Source of the DNA: Pseudomonadota bacterium
GTDB lineage: Bacteria; Pseudomonadota; Gammaproteobacteria; Steroidobacterales; MnTg04
NCBI GenBank assembly: GCA_022572885.1
Contig: JACZVC010000013.1
Coordinates: forward strand, 1 to 64,000
DNA length: 64,000 bases
Reading direction: 5' to 3'
This document shows positions 1-9,768 of the stretch, one piece after another. The notes under the pieces are model-generated. The model was not told the DNA's origin. It ran no database searches and was given only the letters and a program-made list of their open reading frames with translations. The position numbers were made by a program, and so were the translations under genes. How positions within the stretch are numbered: position 1 is the stretch's first letter; the number at the start of each line of letters is the position of its first letter.

Positions 1-2718
1 GTCCTCGATGAATCCCATCGCCGATCCAGCCGGAGGGACTGTCGTTGTGTAGGCTGAATCGTCCTTGGCGAAAATCACACTGATTCCGTTGGCAGAATTA
101 TAGCGTTTCCCCCAGCTCGTACCCCCGTCATCGTCCCAAATATTGAACTCAAACGTGAGAACAAATGGCGTTGTTGTTGGCTCTTTCATGAGGGCAACAG
201 CCGATGCGCCGTACGCATCGACCGGAGTCAGGGTGAGGACACCGGACTCAGGATCAAGCGACGGGTAACCCGGGTTCTTGGGATTGCCGTACAGATTGTA
301 TGTAGACGAAGTATCGGGTCTCTTGTGTGTATTCCTGGAGTTGTCTTTGACGACGACTCGGTTGGTTTGGTAGGGCGTGTCTGTCGTATTTAGCTCATTG
401 AAATCCCAATACGCCAGAATTCGGGTGCTCGCCGCCAACGTGGTTGGCGAGTCGCCTCTGGCCAGCGCTCGAATGTCGGCTTCGCCAAGCGCAGTCGCGA
501 ACACTGAGTAGTCATCCAGCATGCCGTGCATGTGGTTTTCCATTCCCAGCCTTTTGGCGCCAAGCCAGATTTCCGTAAAATCGCTTGGCAACGGTTTCGT
601 GTTCTTCCCGGCGAGGAACAGTTGCCCATCGATCCAGATTTCCTTGTGCGAACCCTTCTTTGTAAAAACAAAATGATGCCATTGGTTCCACCACTTGACG
701 TCACCGGAGTAACCGGGAAATGATGCGATGCTGGCTTCGATACGCTGGGTGTTGGCATTGCAGCAACCCGCAGTGTCGAAAACGATAGCGTTATTTCCCC
801 AGGGAATGTGCGCTTGAAAACCACGCTTTGACTTGCCGCCGGAGGGTGAAGCTACCCAAAACACGGAACTGTTGACGATCTCGTAATTTTTTACCCAGAT
901 CGAAAACGTCAGCTCGTCTGCTTCTGCGGTCGCCGCGTTCAGGAAATCGGCGTCCGGAATCACAATCGACGGATTGCCCTTGCCCATGCCCAGGTCTACC
1001 CCACGATCACCTGGGTTACCCGAGAAACCACTGGCGTCGTCGGCGAGTCGAGCGGTGCCCAGAATAAATGCCACGATATTATTGAGCTTGTCCGAAACCG
1101 ACTGAGGGCGCGGGCACCGGCTGAGGTCGCTGAGTTTTCTGCCCCGGTCGTAACAGCTTTCCGTCGCGTTGTCCTCGATGTCCCAGTCAGTCCAGTGCCC
1201 CTGGCGATAGTTTGCAAACCGCTGGCCTCGCGAGTTCTTCATGTAAGGCGGTCTGTAGCGTATGTATAATCCTTCCGCTTTTTTGCCGCCGCTTTCATAC
1301 CACTGGGTCCAGTAGACGCGTCCCCATTCCTTCAAATAGCCGAGCTCCGGCCGAGCCCGCTGCAGGTGGTTTTCCTCAGATTTCTTTTGCCCGGTCTGAT
1401 AGTACTCGGTCCAGGGACCATCCCTGAGGCCAGTACTTTTTTTGATCATGCCCTCCGACTGCTTTTCGCCGTTTTCGTACCAGCGGGTCTGGAGCCCGTC
1501 TGCAAGGCCTCCATCCATGTTTTTCACCGCGGATTTGTTCCCGTTTTCGTACCAAGTGGTCACTGGACCCTTGATCCTTCCATTGACGTAATTCGCCTCC
1601 TGCTTCTTGGTCCCGCTCTCGTACCAACTTACGAAAAGCCCTTCTTCTTTCCCATTGACGAAACTGACTTCACTGTGTTTCGACCCGTCTTCGTGCCACC
1701 ATGTTTTCAGACCCTCTCGCTTTCCATTAACATAGTTAACTTCAAACCATTTTTGTCCGTTTCCATACTTCCACATGGAAGAAAGGCCCTCTTTCTGCCC
1801 ATCAACATAGTTTGCCTCGGTATATTTTCTCCATTTCCTTTGGAATCTCGGCCCACCAGTCCATTGGGTCCTGATGCCATGTATGTTTCCGTTCAGGTAG
1901 CTCGTGAATATCGGAGAACCCCCGAAGTTCTTTCGGTCCCAGGTACAGCCGGTCAATGGCCCGCCATGCCCTTTCATTTGATTACTGTGTAGAAATGCAC
2001 CACTTGACGAGTCCGCCACGATTGGCTCCAGGCACTCCAGTAGTTGCTGCGCTACGGGGTCTCCTTGCGCGGCGGCCAACCGATACCACTCAGCGGCAGT
2101 TTGGTCGTTTTCCTCGACACCCACACCAAACACGTAGCTGTCACCAAGCAACGATTGTGCATTGAGGTTGCCCTGCTCGGCCGCTTTCTTGTACCACTGA
2201 ACGGCTGTAGCGTCGTTTTTCTTGACGCCTTCTCCCCGGTTGTACAGAACACCGAAGTAATATTGCCCCTCGGCGTCTCCATGTTTCGCAGCCAGGCCGA
2301 ACCACTTCGCCGCGTTCTTGTAATTTTTGCGCTGGATCTTGTCCCGCAACGCTTTCAGTCCCGAATCACGTTGGGCAGCTCGTTTTTTCGAACTGTCCAT
2401 TTTGGCCCAGGCCTGCTCAGCCTGTTCAATTGGATCCGGGGACTTTTTGCCAACTACTTTGTCCCAAATCTTATCGGCAAGCCACTCAGTATCCAAAATC
2501 GACCCGCGGGAACCCTGGCGAATTGATTCACCAATGGCCTCGACCCAGATCCCTTCCTCAGAAGCGCTTCTGCCCTCGTAGTAAATCAGACCGATGTTGA
2601 ATTCCGCGTTGGCGTCACCCTGTTTCGCCAGAGCACGATATTTCGTCAAGGATTCCGTTTCCGCGAGCGCCGACAACGGAACTGTTACAAGCAATACAGC
2701 CAGAAAAAGCTTTTTCAC
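1..2718 (-). CDS. Secreted Sel1-repeat / MORN-repeat / LamG-domain protein (3' end outside window)
   Basis: An open frame of 906 codons runs from a GTG at 2718 off the left edge without a stop. The GTG has GGGGAG six bases upstream and begins VKKLFLAVLLV, followed by a signal-peptidase-type site (SALA/ET, about residue 19). Sel1-like repeats lie at about 27-50 and 133-222 (AAKWFGLAAKHGDAEGQYYF and similar). MORN/YwqK-type repeats of about 24 residues (ANYVNGRIKGPVTTWYENG) fill about 270-490. A LamG/concanavalin-like domain covers about 543-763 (WNQWHHFVFTKKG, WIDGQLFLAG), and a second lectin-like fold starts near 815 (FEFNIWDDDGGTSWG). The product is probably exported and binds carbohydrate or protein; its substrate is unknown. 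I do not recognise a named gene. The 3' end is not visible. Confidence 0.85.
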   Translation of the reverse strand, partial: MKKLFLAVLLVTVPLSALAETESLTKYRALAKQGDANAEFNIGLIYYEGRSASEEGIWVEAIGESIRQGSRGSILDTEWLADKIWDKVVGKKSPDPIEQAEQAWAKMDSSKKRAAQRDSGLKALRDKIQRKNYKNAAKWFGLAAKHGDAEGQYYFGVLYNRGEGVKKNDATAVQWYKKAAEQGNLNAQSLLGDSYVFGVGVEENDQTAAEWYRLAAAQGDPVAQQLLECLEPIVADSSSGAFLHSNQMKGHGGPLTGCTWDRKNFGGSPIFTSYLNGNIHGIRTQWTGGPRFQRKWRKYTEANYVDGQKEGLSSMWKYGNGQKWFEVNYVNGKREGLKTWWHEDGSKHSEVSFVNGKEEGLFVSWYESGTKKQEANYVNGRIKGPVTTWYENGNKSAVKNMDGGLADGLQTRWYENGEKQSEGMIKKSTGLRDGPWTEYYQTGQKKSEENHLQRARPELGYLKEWGRVYWTQWYESGGKKAEGLYIRYRPPYMKNSRGQRFANYRQGHWTDWDIEDNATESCYDRGRKLSDLSRCPRPQSVSDKLNNIVAFILGTARLADDASGFSGNPGDRGVDLGMGKGNPSIVIPDADFLNAATAEADELTFSIWVKNYEIVNSSVFWVASPSGGKSKRGFQAHIPWGNNAIVFDTAGCCNANTQRIEASIASFPGYSGDVKWWNQWHHFVFTKKGSHKEIWIDGQLFLAGKNTKPLPSDFTEIWLGAKRLGMENHMHGMLDDYSVFATALGEADIRALARGDSPTTLAASTRILAYWDFNELNTTDTPYQTNRVVVKDNSRNTHKRPDTSSTYNLYGNPKNPGYPSLDPESGVLTLTPVDAYGASAVALMKEPTTTPFVLTFEFNIWDDDGGTSWGKRYNSANGISVIFAKDDSAYTTTVPPAGSAMGFIED

Positions 2719-2748
2719 TTTTGTCTCCCCAAAACAAGGTCTCTTATT

Positions 2749-2765
2749 ATGGTCTGTACGACCAT
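2749..2765. promoter_or_regulatory. Inverted repeat upstream of the Sel1/MORN/LamG gene
   Basis: ATGGTC-TGTAC-GACCAT is a perfect 6-bp inverted repeat 30 to 47 bases upstream of the GTG start on the minus strand. It has the size and position of a repressor or activator operator, but no matching regulator is known and no clear -35/-10 pair was found. Confidence 0.3.
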
Positions 2766-2874
2766 GTTTACATCTTTCGTGATTCTAGGGTCAGTGTCAG
2801 AGTACTCGTTTCAACACAATCAGGCGAAGCCCCCAGAAATACAGTATGTTACTGAGCGCCTGAACGCGGGCTGA

Positions 2875-3207
2875 ACATGGAGCGTCCGAGCTTCATCGCT
2901 GACGAATACCGAAAAGGGCACGTATTGGGCAAGCGGAGTAGTTGCAATCATCGAATGCAGCCGCTGGGCTGACAAAATAACGGTGTTGATCGGTATACAA
3001 CCGAACCCTGATGGAATCGTTTCGGCCTTTAGCGTTGCAGGACTTGAGTCATACCAAAATTTCTCCGAGTTCCAAAATTCATACTCGAGAGCATTTTTGG
3101 CAAGCATCGATGGCGGAGGCGGGTATAGCATCGATGGCGGCGGCGGCCGAACTGTTTTTAGCCAAGCTGTATGGCCACGATTGGAATGCCCATATCCTTG
3201 CCTTTAA
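2875..3207 (+). pseudogene. Relic of a GGGD-repeat exported protein (paralogue of the 23.9-24.9 kb gene)
   Basis: The plus-strand frame between stops at 2872 and 3205 contains VLIGIQPNPDGIV, then ESYQNFSEFQNSYSRAFLAS, then two SIDGGGG units. The intact minus-strand protein at 23914-24855 reads AVFTGVQPNQDGIM, ESYANFSEYQNLKAGMFLAS and SIGGGD units in the same order. The part upstream of 2960 no longer aligns convincingly, there is no signal peptide, and no start codon with a ribosome-binding site. Only two repeat units are present against twelve in the intact copy. I read it as a decayed, 5'-truncated paralogue; a short expressed protein from GTG 2983 cannot be excluded. Confidence 0.65.
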
Positions 3208-3288
3208 AGGTTGAGGCTGCTGCGGAAAGCAGACATCGATACCGCTCCTAACCTCCTGCCTCGGGGCGGAATAGAGACTGATTTTGAG

Positions 3289-3317
3289 TGAAAAAGGGTT
3301 TTATGCGGCGATATACT
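3289..3317 (+). promoter_or_regulatory. Candidate promoter for the rimP leader
   Basis: A good -10 (TATACT, 3312-3317) lies 17 bases after a weak -35 (TGAAAA, 3289-3294). Transcription would begin near 3324 and run through the leader towards rimP. The -35 match is poor, so this rests mainly on the -10. Confidence 0.4.
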
Positions 3318-3323
3318 AGGGTA

Positions 3324-3456
3324 ATATGCGCGCTCAGCGGGTCACTCAAGCTTGAGTAGAGGGTGATCCGGCGTTAGATCGTAGCGCCGAATATACGGGC
3401 TGCAACGTGCCCCCGCTACCAAATTGGTAGAAAGCCCCGCTGGCCGGGGCTTTTTA
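3324..3456 (+). ncRNA. Candidate leader RNA ahead of the rimP operon
   Basis: The roughly 130 bases between the candidate promoter and the terminator at 3431 hold no open frame. They contain a perfect 14-base palindrome (ACTCAAGCTTGAGT, 3344-3357) and a CGGCG...CGCCG hairpin. In E. coli this position holds a tRNA gene transcribed with rimP; I find no tRNA here. It may be an attenuated leader or a stand-alone small RNA. Confidence 0.35.
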
Positions 3457-3458
3457 TT
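3431..3458 (+). terminator. Intrinsic terminator upstream of rimP
   Basis: AGCCCCG (3433-3439) pairs with CGGGGCT (3445-3451) over a five-base loop and is followed by a T-rich stretch (TTTTTATTT). It would end the upstream leader RNA before rimP. Confidence 0.7.
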
Positions 3459-3515
3459 TGCAGCAGGCTCGGTGGCATGCTGGTTTGGCATGGAAAGTAG
3501 CGGGGCAGGACCGGG

Positions 3516-3536
3516 TGGGCTATAGGCCCATTTTTT
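3516..3536 (+). terminator. Second terminator-like hairpin (possible attenuator) before rimP
   Basis: TGGGC (3516-3520) pairs with GCCCA (3526-3530) and is followed directly by six Ts, 17 bases before the rimP start. The stem is short, so it could be a weak terminator or attenuator. The E. coli nusA operon leader also contains terminators and is autoregulated by NusA; extending that to this leader is inference. Confidence 0.45.
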
Positions 3537-3553
3537 GTACGCGAGGCAAAAGT

Positions 3554-4000
3554 TTGATCAGAGAGGAATTGATAGCGCTGCTTGAGCCGACCGTGAACGG
3601 TATGGGCTACGAGTTGATCGATATCGATCTGGATCTGGGCGGCACTGGCCTGCTCAGGTTGTTTATCGATGGCCCGGATGGCGTCGGCCTGGATGACTGC
3701 ACGAAAGTCAGCCACCAGGTCAGTGCATTGCTCGACGTGGAAGACCCGATTCCCGGGCACTACACGCTCGAAGTGTCGTCGCCGGGCTTGAACCGGATTT
3801 TGCGGACTGCGGATCACTTTCGGCAGTTCACCGGCAAACGCGTCAAGGTTCGCATGGAGCGCGCCGTTGACGGGCGAAAAAGGATTATTGGCCGGTTGCT
3901 GGGTCTCGATGAGGAACAGGTACTGGTAGTGATGGCAGACCATGAATACCGGCTGCCGATTGAGGATATCAAGAGGGCGCGGCTGGCGCCGGAGTTGTGA
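3554..4000 (+). CDS. rimP: Ribosome maturation factor RimP
   Basis: RimP assists late assembly of the 30S subunit. The 148-residue product (E. coli 150) reads IREELIALLEPTVNGMGYEL at the N-terminus and has the family segment DVEDPIPGHYTLEVSSPGLN, followed by the C-terminal SH3-like domain. I chose the TTG at 3554: it follows GAGG by about seven bases and gives the family length, while the longer frame from 3458 begins inside the upstream terminator. It is the first gene of the rimP-nusA-infB operon, and nusA follows four bases after its stop. Confidence 0.9.
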   Translation: MIREELIALLEPTVNGMGYELIDIDLDLGGTGLLRLFIDGPDGVGLDDCTKVSHQVSALLDVEDPIPGHYTLEVSSPGLNRILRTADHFRQFTGKRVKVRMERAVDGRKRIIGRLLGLDEEQVLVVMADHEYRLPIEDIKRARLAPEL

Positions 4001-4004
4001 GATC

Positions 4005-5519
4005 ATGAGTTTGGAAATGCACAAGGAAATTCTGCTTGTTGTCGATGCTGTTTCCAATGAAAAAGACATCGACAAGGAAATTATTTTCGAGGCGATTGAA
4101 GCAGCGCTCGCCTCGGCGACACGCAAGACCCACAAGGACGATATTGACGTTCGGGTCGCGATCGACCGCCAGACCGGTGACTACGAGACCTTCCAGCGCT
4201 GGCTGGTGTTCGCGGACGACTCGACCGAGCTGGAAATACCGGATCACGAACTGCGCATGATCGACGCCGTTGACATCGATCCGGACGCCCAGCCGGGCGA
4301 ATATGTCGAAGTGCCGATGGAGTCGGTCGATTTCGGGCGCATTGGCGCCCAGACCGCCAAACAGGTCATCGTCCAGAAAGTCCGCGAAGCAGAACGTAAA
4401 CAGGTCTTCGAAGAATACCAGGAACGGGTTGGCGAGTTGCTCAGCGGCATGGTCAAGCGCGTCGATCGTAATGGCGCCTATGTTGATTTAGGCGGCAATG
4501 CGGAGGCGTTTATTCCACGCGAGCACCTGATTCCGCGCGAGCCCCTGCGTAATAATGAACGGGTCAAGGGCCTGTTGCGTGAGGTTCGTGAAGAAATCCG
4601 CGGACCACAACTGTTTCTGACCCGAACATCTTCTGAGTTTTTGCTCGCAATGTTCAAATTGGAAGTGCCCGAGGTCGGGCAGGGCCTGGTCGAGATTCTG
4701 GGGGCCGCGCGCGATCCGGGACTGCGCGCGAAGATTGCCGTGAAAAGCAATGACAACCGGATTGACCCGGTCGGCGCCTGCGTGGGTATGCGCGGGTCCA
4801 GGGTGCAGGCGGTATCCAATGAGCTGGCTGGCGAACGAGTCGATATCATTCTGTGGAACGAGGACCCGGCGCAGTTCGTGGTCAATGCGATGTCGCCGGC
4901 CGAGGTGCTTTCCATCGTGGTCGACGAAGATAAACACAGCATGGACATATCGGTCGATGCCGAAAAACTCTCCCAGGCCATCGGCCGGGGCGGGCAAAAT
5001 ATTCGGCTGGCCAGCGAGTTAACCGGCTGGGAACTGAACGTAATGGATGAGGCGGATGCCCAGACCAAGACAGAGGAAGAAGCCAAAGAACTGACCAACA
5101 TGTTCATGGAACAGCTCGATGTCGATGAAGACGTCGCAATCATCCTGGTCCAGGAAGGGTTTTCTTCGGTCGAAGAGATAGCCTATGTGCCTAACTCTGA
5201 ATTGCTCGGTATCGAGGAGTTCAACGAGACCATTGTCACCGAGTTGAGGAACCGGGCGAGGGACGTACTGCTGACCCAGGCAATTGTCAACGAAGAACGC
5301 CTGGATGAAGTTGAGCCCGCGGCTGACTTGCTGGAACTGGAAGATATGGACAAAGCGCTGGCATTTCAGCTGGCCAGCCATGGGGTCATAACCCGTGAAG
5401 ACCTGGCCGAGCAGGCGGTGCTGGATCTGGAGGACGTCGAGGGTCTGGATGAAGAGCGGGCGGCCAGGCTGATCATGGCGGCACGAGCCCATTGGTTTGA
5501 GAACGAAGAGAGTACCTGA
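4005..5519 (+). CDS. nusA: Transcription termination/antitermination factor NusA
   Basis: NusA binds RNA polymerase and nascent RNA and modulates pausing, termination and antitermination. The 504-residue protein has the N-terminal polymerase-binding domain ([15 protein letters not shown]), an S1 domain at about 135-200 ([20 protein letters not shown]), two KH domains ([13 protein letters not shown] and [14 protein letters not shown]), and two acidic C-terminal repeats as in E. coli. The ATG at 4005 has a GGAG ten bases upstream; the ATG at 4017 matches the E. coli N-terminus and is an alternative. It is co-transcribed with rimP and infB. Confidence 0.97.
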   Translation: MSLEMHKEILLVVDAVSNEKDIDKEIIFEAIEAALASATRKTHKDDIDVRVAIDRQTGDYETFQRWLVFADDSTELEIPDHELRMIDAVDIDPDAQPGEYVEVPMESVDFGRIGAQTAKQVIVQKVREAERKQVFEEYQERVGELLSGMVKRVDRNGAYVDLGGNAEAFIPREHLIPREPLRNNERVKGLLREVREEIRGPQLFLTRTSSEFLLAMFKLEVPEVGQGLVEILGAARDPGLRAKIAVKSNDNRIDPVGACVGMRGSRVQAVSNELAGERVDIILWNEDPAQFVVNAMSPAEVLSIVVDEDKHSMDISVDAEKLSQAIGRGGQNIRLASELTGWELNVMDEADAQTKTEEEAKELTNMFMEQLDVDEDVAIILVQEGFSSVEEIAYVPNSELLGIEEFNETIVTELRNRARDVLLTQAIVNEERLDEVEPAADLLELEDMDKALAFQLASHGVITREDLAEQAVLDLEDVEGLDEERAARLIMAARAHWFENEEST

Positions 5520-5536
5520 CGCGCTGGAGCGTATAT

Positions 5537-8053
5537 ATGTCTGATGTGACTGTTAGCCAATTTGCCGAAGTACTGAAGGTACCGGTCGACCGTTTGCTGG
5601 TTCAGCTTGAGAAAGCCGGCATTGAGGTCGCCGGTGCGGATGACAGTATCTCGGATGAATCGAAAATGGAACTGTTGACGTTTTTGCGCAGGAGTCACGG
5701 TCAGTTTGGTGACGATGCGGCAATGGGTCCGAGAAAAATTTCATTGAAACGCAAGTCGCACACCGAACTGAGGTTGCCAGGCGCGCAAGGCAGAGCCCGT
5801 ACGGTCAGCGTTGAAGTCAGGCGCAAGCGAACATACGTCAAGCGTGACGATCTCGAAAAAGAAGCCAAAGCGCGGCAGGCAGAGCTGGAAAGCATTCGCG
5901 CCGAGGAGCTGGCCGAGAAAAAACGCCAGGACGAGGAAATCCGCGCCAAGGCTGAGTCTCGTGAAGAGCAGCGCAATCGGCAAGAGCAAGAAGAAAAAGA
6001 ACGCATCGAGGACGAGCGATCCAAAAAAGAAGCCGATATCGACCGCCGGGTGGATGAAGAATCCAAGAGACAGCAGGAAGCCCGCGAGACAGAGCGTCAG
6101 GAGAAAGAAAAGAAACACCGCGAACATGCCGCCCGCGCCGAGCGCGACCGCAAACGCAGCCGGACCAAGTATGGCCGCGAGGAACTGCATATTGGTTCGA
6201 TCAGCGCCCGGCGCAAACGCAAGCCGCAGCGACGCCGGCCCAGCCATATCAACGTCGACCAGAAGCACGGGTTCGAAATGCCAACCGAGCCCGTGGTTCG
6301 CGAGGTCAAGGTGCCGGAGACCATTGCGGTCGGCGAGCTGGGCAAACTGATGGCGATCAAATCCGGCGATTTGATCAAGGCGCTGATGGGCATGGGTGTT
6401 ATGGCTACGATCAACCAGGTACTGGATCAGGACACTGCCTTGCTGCTGGTTGAGGAACTGGGGCACAAGGCAATTTCTGTCAGTGAAGATCACGCTGAGG
6501 AGAAGCTCGTTGAGGCGGCCGGCGAAAGTGAAGCCAAGGAGCTACCGCGCGCGCCGGTGGTCACCGTCATGGGTCACGTCGACCATGGCAAAACTTCACT
6601 ACTCGACTACATTCGCAAGAGCCGGGTCGCTGCCGGCGAAGCCGGCGGCATTACGCAGCACATTGGCGCCTACAGCGTGGAGACGGAGAAAGGAACGATC
6701 ACTTTCCTGGATACGCCGGGTCATGAAGCGTTTACCGCGATGCGCGCACGCGGTGCGCGGGCGACCGATATCGTGATCCTCGTCGTTGCTGCGGATGATG
6801 GCGTGATGCCGCAGACCATAGAAGCCATTCAGCACGCCAAAGTTGCGGGAGTTCCGCTGGTAGTGGCGGTAAACAAGATTGACAAACCGGAAGCGGATCT
6901 CGAGAAAGTCCGCAGCGAACTTTCGCAACACGAAGTGATATCGGAAGAATGGGGCGGCGAACACCTGTTTGCCAATGTGTCGGCCACCAGCGGCGAAGGT
7001 GTGGATAAGTTGCTGGACATCATCCTGCTCCAGGCGGAGGTTCTGGAACTGCAGGCCCGGCGCGAGGGTCCGGCGGCCGGTGTGGTCATTGAATCCAGCC
7101 TGGAAAGAGGCCGTGGCCCGGTGGCGACAGTGCTGGTCAGGAAAGGCACACTGCGTTGCGGCGACGTACTTCTGGCGGGCCAGGAGTTGGGGCGCGTCCG
7201 CGCCATGTTCGATAATGCCGGCAAGGCGATAAGCGAAGCGGGTCCATCGATGCCTGTCGAAGTCCTGGGATTGTCGGGCACGCCGGCGGCGGGCGATGAC
7301 GTGCTCGTGGTCAGCAGTGAACGCAAGGCAAGGGAAATTGCCGACCTGCGCCGCAACCGGAGCCGGGATCTCGATCTGGCCAGCCAGCAGGCTGCTCGTC
7401 TGGATGACGTATTCTCGCAAATGGAAGCCGGGCTGGTCAGTTCGGTTCAGATACTGATCAAGGCGGATGTCCACGGCAGTGCCGAAGCGATACGCGATGC
7501 CTTGGGCAAACTTCCCAGCGATGAAGTCAAGGTCAAGATTATCGCCTCGACCGTCGGTGGTATTACCGAATCGGATGTCCACCTGGCGGCCGCGTCCGAC
7601 GCGATCATTCTCGGGTTCAATGTCCGCGCCGATGGCGCCGCACGCAAGACGATCCAGGAAATGGGCGTCGATGTTCGGTATTACAGTGTCATCTACGAAG
7701 CGATCGATGACGTAAAGGCGGCGCTCAGTGGCTTGTTGAGTCCGGAAATCCGGGAGCAGATCGTTGGGCTGGCGGAGGTCAGGGAAGTCTTCAAATCACC
7801 AAGCTTTGGCCAGATCGCAGGTTGCCTGGTCACCGAGGGCGCCGTCAGGCGCAACAACCCGATTCGCGTGCTTCGCGACAACGTAGTGATCTATGAGGGA
7901 GAACTGGAGTCGTTGAGGCGCTTCAAGGACGACGCCAATGAGGTTCGCTCGGGTACTGAGTGCGGCATCGGCGTGCGCAATTACAACGACGTCAAGGTTG
8001 GTGACCAAATCGAGTGTTACGAACGGGTCGAGATAGCCCGGACGCTGGATTGA
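5537..8053 (+). CDS. infB: Translation initiation factor IF-2
   Basis: IF-2 is the GTPase that brings initiator tRNA to the ribosome and promotes subunit joining. The 838-residue protein has an N-terminal IF2_N domain ([20 protein letters not shown]), a long charged Arg/Glu/Lys coiled-coil linker at about 95-235, a second IF2_N segment ([20 protein letters not shown]), and the GTPase domain with GHVDHGKT near 346, DTPGH and NKID. The C-terminal domains that bind fMet-tRNA follow. The order between nusA and rbfA is canonical. Confidence 0.98.
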   Translation: MSDVTVSQFAEVLKVPVDRLLVQLEKAGIEVAGADDSISDESKMELLTFLRRSHGQFGDDAAMGPRKISLKRKSHTELRLPGAQGRARTVSVEVRRKRTYVKRDDLEKEAKARQAELESIRAEELAEKKRQDEEIRAKAESREEQRNRQEQEEKERIEDERSKKEADIDRRVDEESKRQQEARETERQEKEKKHREHAARAERDRKRSRTKYGREELHIGSISARRKRKPQRRRPSHINVDQKHGFEMPTEPVVREVKVPETIAVGELGKLMAIKSGDLIKALMGMGVMATINQVLDQDTALLLVEELGHKAISVSEDHAEEKLVEAAGESEAKELPRAPVVTVMGHVDHGKTSLLDYIRKSRVAAGEAGGITQHIGAYSVETEKGTITFLDTPGHEAFTAMRARGARATDIVILVVAADDGVMPQTIEAIQHAKVAGVPLVVAVNKIDKPEADLEKVRSELSQHEVISEEWGGEHLFANVSATSGEGVDKLLDIILLQAEVLELQARREGPAAGVVIESSLERGRGPVATVLVRKGTLRCGDVLLAGQELGRVRAMFDNAGKAISEAGPSMPVEVLGLSGTPAAGDDVLVVSSERKAREIADLRRNRSRDLDLASQQAARLDDVFSQMEAGLVSSVQILIKADVHGSAEAIRDALGKLPSDEVKVKIIASTVGGITESDVHLAAASDAIILGFNVRADGAARKTIQEMGVDVRYYSVIYEAIDDVKAALSGLLSPEIREQIVGLAEVREVFKSPSFGQIAGCLVTEGAVRRNNPIRVLRDNVVIYEGELESLRRFKDDANEVRSGTECGIGVRNYNDVKVGDQIECYERVEIARTLD

Positions 8054-8063
8054 GCGGCGCGAT

Positions 8064-8447
8064 ATGCCAAGAGAGTTTTCACGTACAAAAAGAGTCTCGG
8101 AGCAGGTAAGGCGTTTGCTCAACCAGCTGATCCTGACCGAGCTGAAGGATCCTCGTGCTGCCTCGGTCACCGTGACCGAGTGTGATGTCTCGAGGGACCT
8201 GTCGCATGCGACCGTGTTTTTCAGTCTGCTGGACCCGGATTCAGACCCGGAACCGACGGCAAAGGCGCTCAAGGGGGCTGCGGGCTTTTTGCGCAGCCAG
8301 CTGCGCAAGGCGATGGATACCAGGCAAGTGCCGGCGCTCAAGTTCGTCCACGATCAGTCGGTGGCGAGCGGGGTCCGGATCAGTGCATTGATTGACGAAG
8401 CGGTGAGCAAGGACAAGTCTCGCACGCAGGACAACGAACATGAGTAG
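8064..8447 (+). CDS. rbfA: 30S ribosome-binding factor RbfA
   Basis: RbfA is a KH-like protein needed for 16S rRNA 5'-end processing and cold-adapted 30S maturation. The 127-residue product has the family start ([20 protein letters not shown]) and the segments [20 protein letters not shown] and [18 protein letters not shown]. The gene follows infB by ten bases and overlaps truB by eight, indicating translational coupling inside the operon. Confidence 0.96.
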   Translation: MPREFSRTKRVSEQVRRLLNQLILTELKDPRAASVTVTECDVSRDLSHATVFFSLLDPDSDPEPTAKALKGAAGFLRSQLRKAMDTRQVPALKFVHDQSVASGVRISALIDEAVSKDKSRTQDNEHE

Positions 8448-9363
8448 GCTGCGCGGCCGCAGACAAAAAGGCCGGGCGATCGACGGTATATTGTTGCTGG
8501 ACAAGCCGATCGGCCTGACTTCGAACCAGGCATTGCAGCGGGTCAAGCGCCTGTTTGACGCGAGAAAGGCGGGGCATACCGGGAGCCTTGATCCGCTGGC
8601 CAGTGGACTGTTGCCGATATGCCTTGGCCAGGCGACCAAGGTATCCGGGTTCCTGCTCAATGCCAGCAAGCGATACCAGGTTACTGCCCGGCTTGGGCAG
8701 CGTAAAGATACCGGCGATGCCGATGGCCGGGTCGTCGAGGAAGAGCCGGTACCGGCCCTGGACAATGACGCCGTCAAGCGGGTTCTTGCGCAGTTTGCAG
8801 GATTGCAGAAACAGGTGCCGCCGATGTATTCGGCGATAAAACACCAGGGCCAGCGCTTGTACAAACTGGCGCGCAAGGGCATAGAAATAGAGCGTCAGGC
8901 ACGTGAAATCGAGATCTACGGACTCGAGTTGCTCAGCCTCGAAGACGATGCCCTGGAACTGGACGTGGCGTGCTCAAAAGGAACCTACATCCGGACATTG
9001 ATCGAAGACATTGCCCAGGCGCTGGGCACGGTGGCTCATGTCATCGCGCTGAGGAGACTGAGCGTTGGCCCATATGCCGAGGGGCGTATGTATAAGCTGG
9101 AGGAGCTTGAGGCTCTGGCAGAGCAGGGTATGGAACGGCTGGATGACATTTTACTGCCGGTGGACAGTGCGCTCGGCCACTGGCCGTCCGTCGAACTGGG
9201 TGCAGACAGCGCCTATTACCTGATGCAGGGGCAGGCGGTGATGGCGCCCGGTGCCCCGCGTAGTGGAAAAGTGCGGCTTTACGATGAAAGCCATGGTTTT
9301 CTGGGAATTGGCGAAGTAAAACTGGATGGGCGGGTGGCTCCCACGCGGCTGTTTCCACGTTGA
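8440..9363 (+). CDS. truB: tRNA pseudouridine(55) synthase TruB
   Basis: TruB makes pseudouridine 55 in the T loop of tRNAs. The 307-residue protein starts with the typical [20 protein letters not shown] and carries the catalytic segment [17 protein letters not shown], whose Asp is the nucleophile. [20 protein letters not shown] and [14 protein letters not shown] are also family motifs, and a PUA-like C-terminal domain is present. The ATG at 8440 lies inside the end of rbfA. Confidence 0.96.
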   Translation: MSRLRGRRQKGRAIDGILLLDKPIGLTSNQALQRVKRLFDARKAGHTGSLDPLASGLLPICLGQATKVSGFLLNASKRYQVTARLGQRKDTGDADGRVVEEEPVPALDNDAVKRVLAQFAGLQKQVPPMYSAIKHQGQRLYKLARKGIEIERQAREIEIYGLELLSLEDDALELDVACSKGTYIRTLIEDIAQALGTVAHVIALRRLSVGPYAEGRMYKLEELEALAEQGMERLDDILLPVDSALGHWPSVELGADSAYYLMQGQAVMAPGAPRSGKVRLYDESHGFLGIGEVKLDGRVAPTRLFPR

Positions 9364-9396
9364 GCGTCGTGAATGAATATTTATTTGTATTTCAGC

Positions 9397-9425
9397 TTGT
9401 TAGCTGCGCGGCAGCAACTTAGAAT
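9397..9425 (+). promoter_or_regulatory. Promoter for rpsO-pnp
   Basis: TTGTTA (9397-9402) and TAGAAT (9420-9425) are separated by exactly 17 bases, upstream of rpsO in the gap after truB. Transcription would start near 9432. E. coli rpsO also has its own promoter at this place. Confidence 0.7.
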
Positions 9426-9466
9426 AGCGGGCTGATTTGTGCCGGTGCGCCGGCCAGGGAGTGAAA

Positions 9467-9736
9467 ATGCCTCTTTCAACAGAGCAGAAAAGCGAAGTAA
9501 TTGCCGAATTCAAACGGGGAGATCTTGATACCGGGTCTGCCGAGGTGCAGGTTGCCCTGCTCACCAAGCGGATCACCGAGCTAAGCGATCATTTTGCCGG
9601 ACACAAGAAAGACCACCATTCAAGGCGTGGATTACTGCGCATGGTTAACCAGCGCCGCAAGTTGCTGGATTATCTCAAGAGCAATGACCTGGAACGTTAC
9701 CGGGCACTTATTGCCAAACTTGGGTTGCGCAGATAG
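9467..9736 (+). CDS. rpsO: 30S ribosomal protein S15
   Basis: S15 is a primary 16S rRNA-binding protein of the 30S platform. The 89-residue product matches the family length and motifs ([52 protein letters not shown]). The ATG at 9467 gives MPLSTEQK, the conserved start, and has GGGAG upstream. A longer frame from 9437 has no support. The gene has its own promoter and is followed 32 bases later by pnp. Confidence 0.98.
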   Translation: MPLSTEQKSEVIAEFKRGDLDTGSAEVQVALLTKRITELSDHFAGHKKDHHSRRGLLRMVNQRRKLLDYLKSNDLERYRALIAKLGLRR

Positions 9737-9768
9737 GCCGCACAGCCCGTATCAGTGAAGGAAAAAAT

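Noticed and set aside
2820-3131. 103-codon minus-strand frame opposite the repeat-protein relic
   Set aside because: The plus strand matches the intact paralogue residue by residue, so the minus frame is its shadow.
3210-3550. tRNA gene ahead of rimP, as in E. coli
   Set aside because: No acceptor, anticodon and T-arm set can be formed; only unrelated hairpins and terminators are present.
9737-9768. RNase III stem-loop controlling pnp
   Set aside because: The rpsO-pnp gap is only 32 bases and cannot form a long stem.
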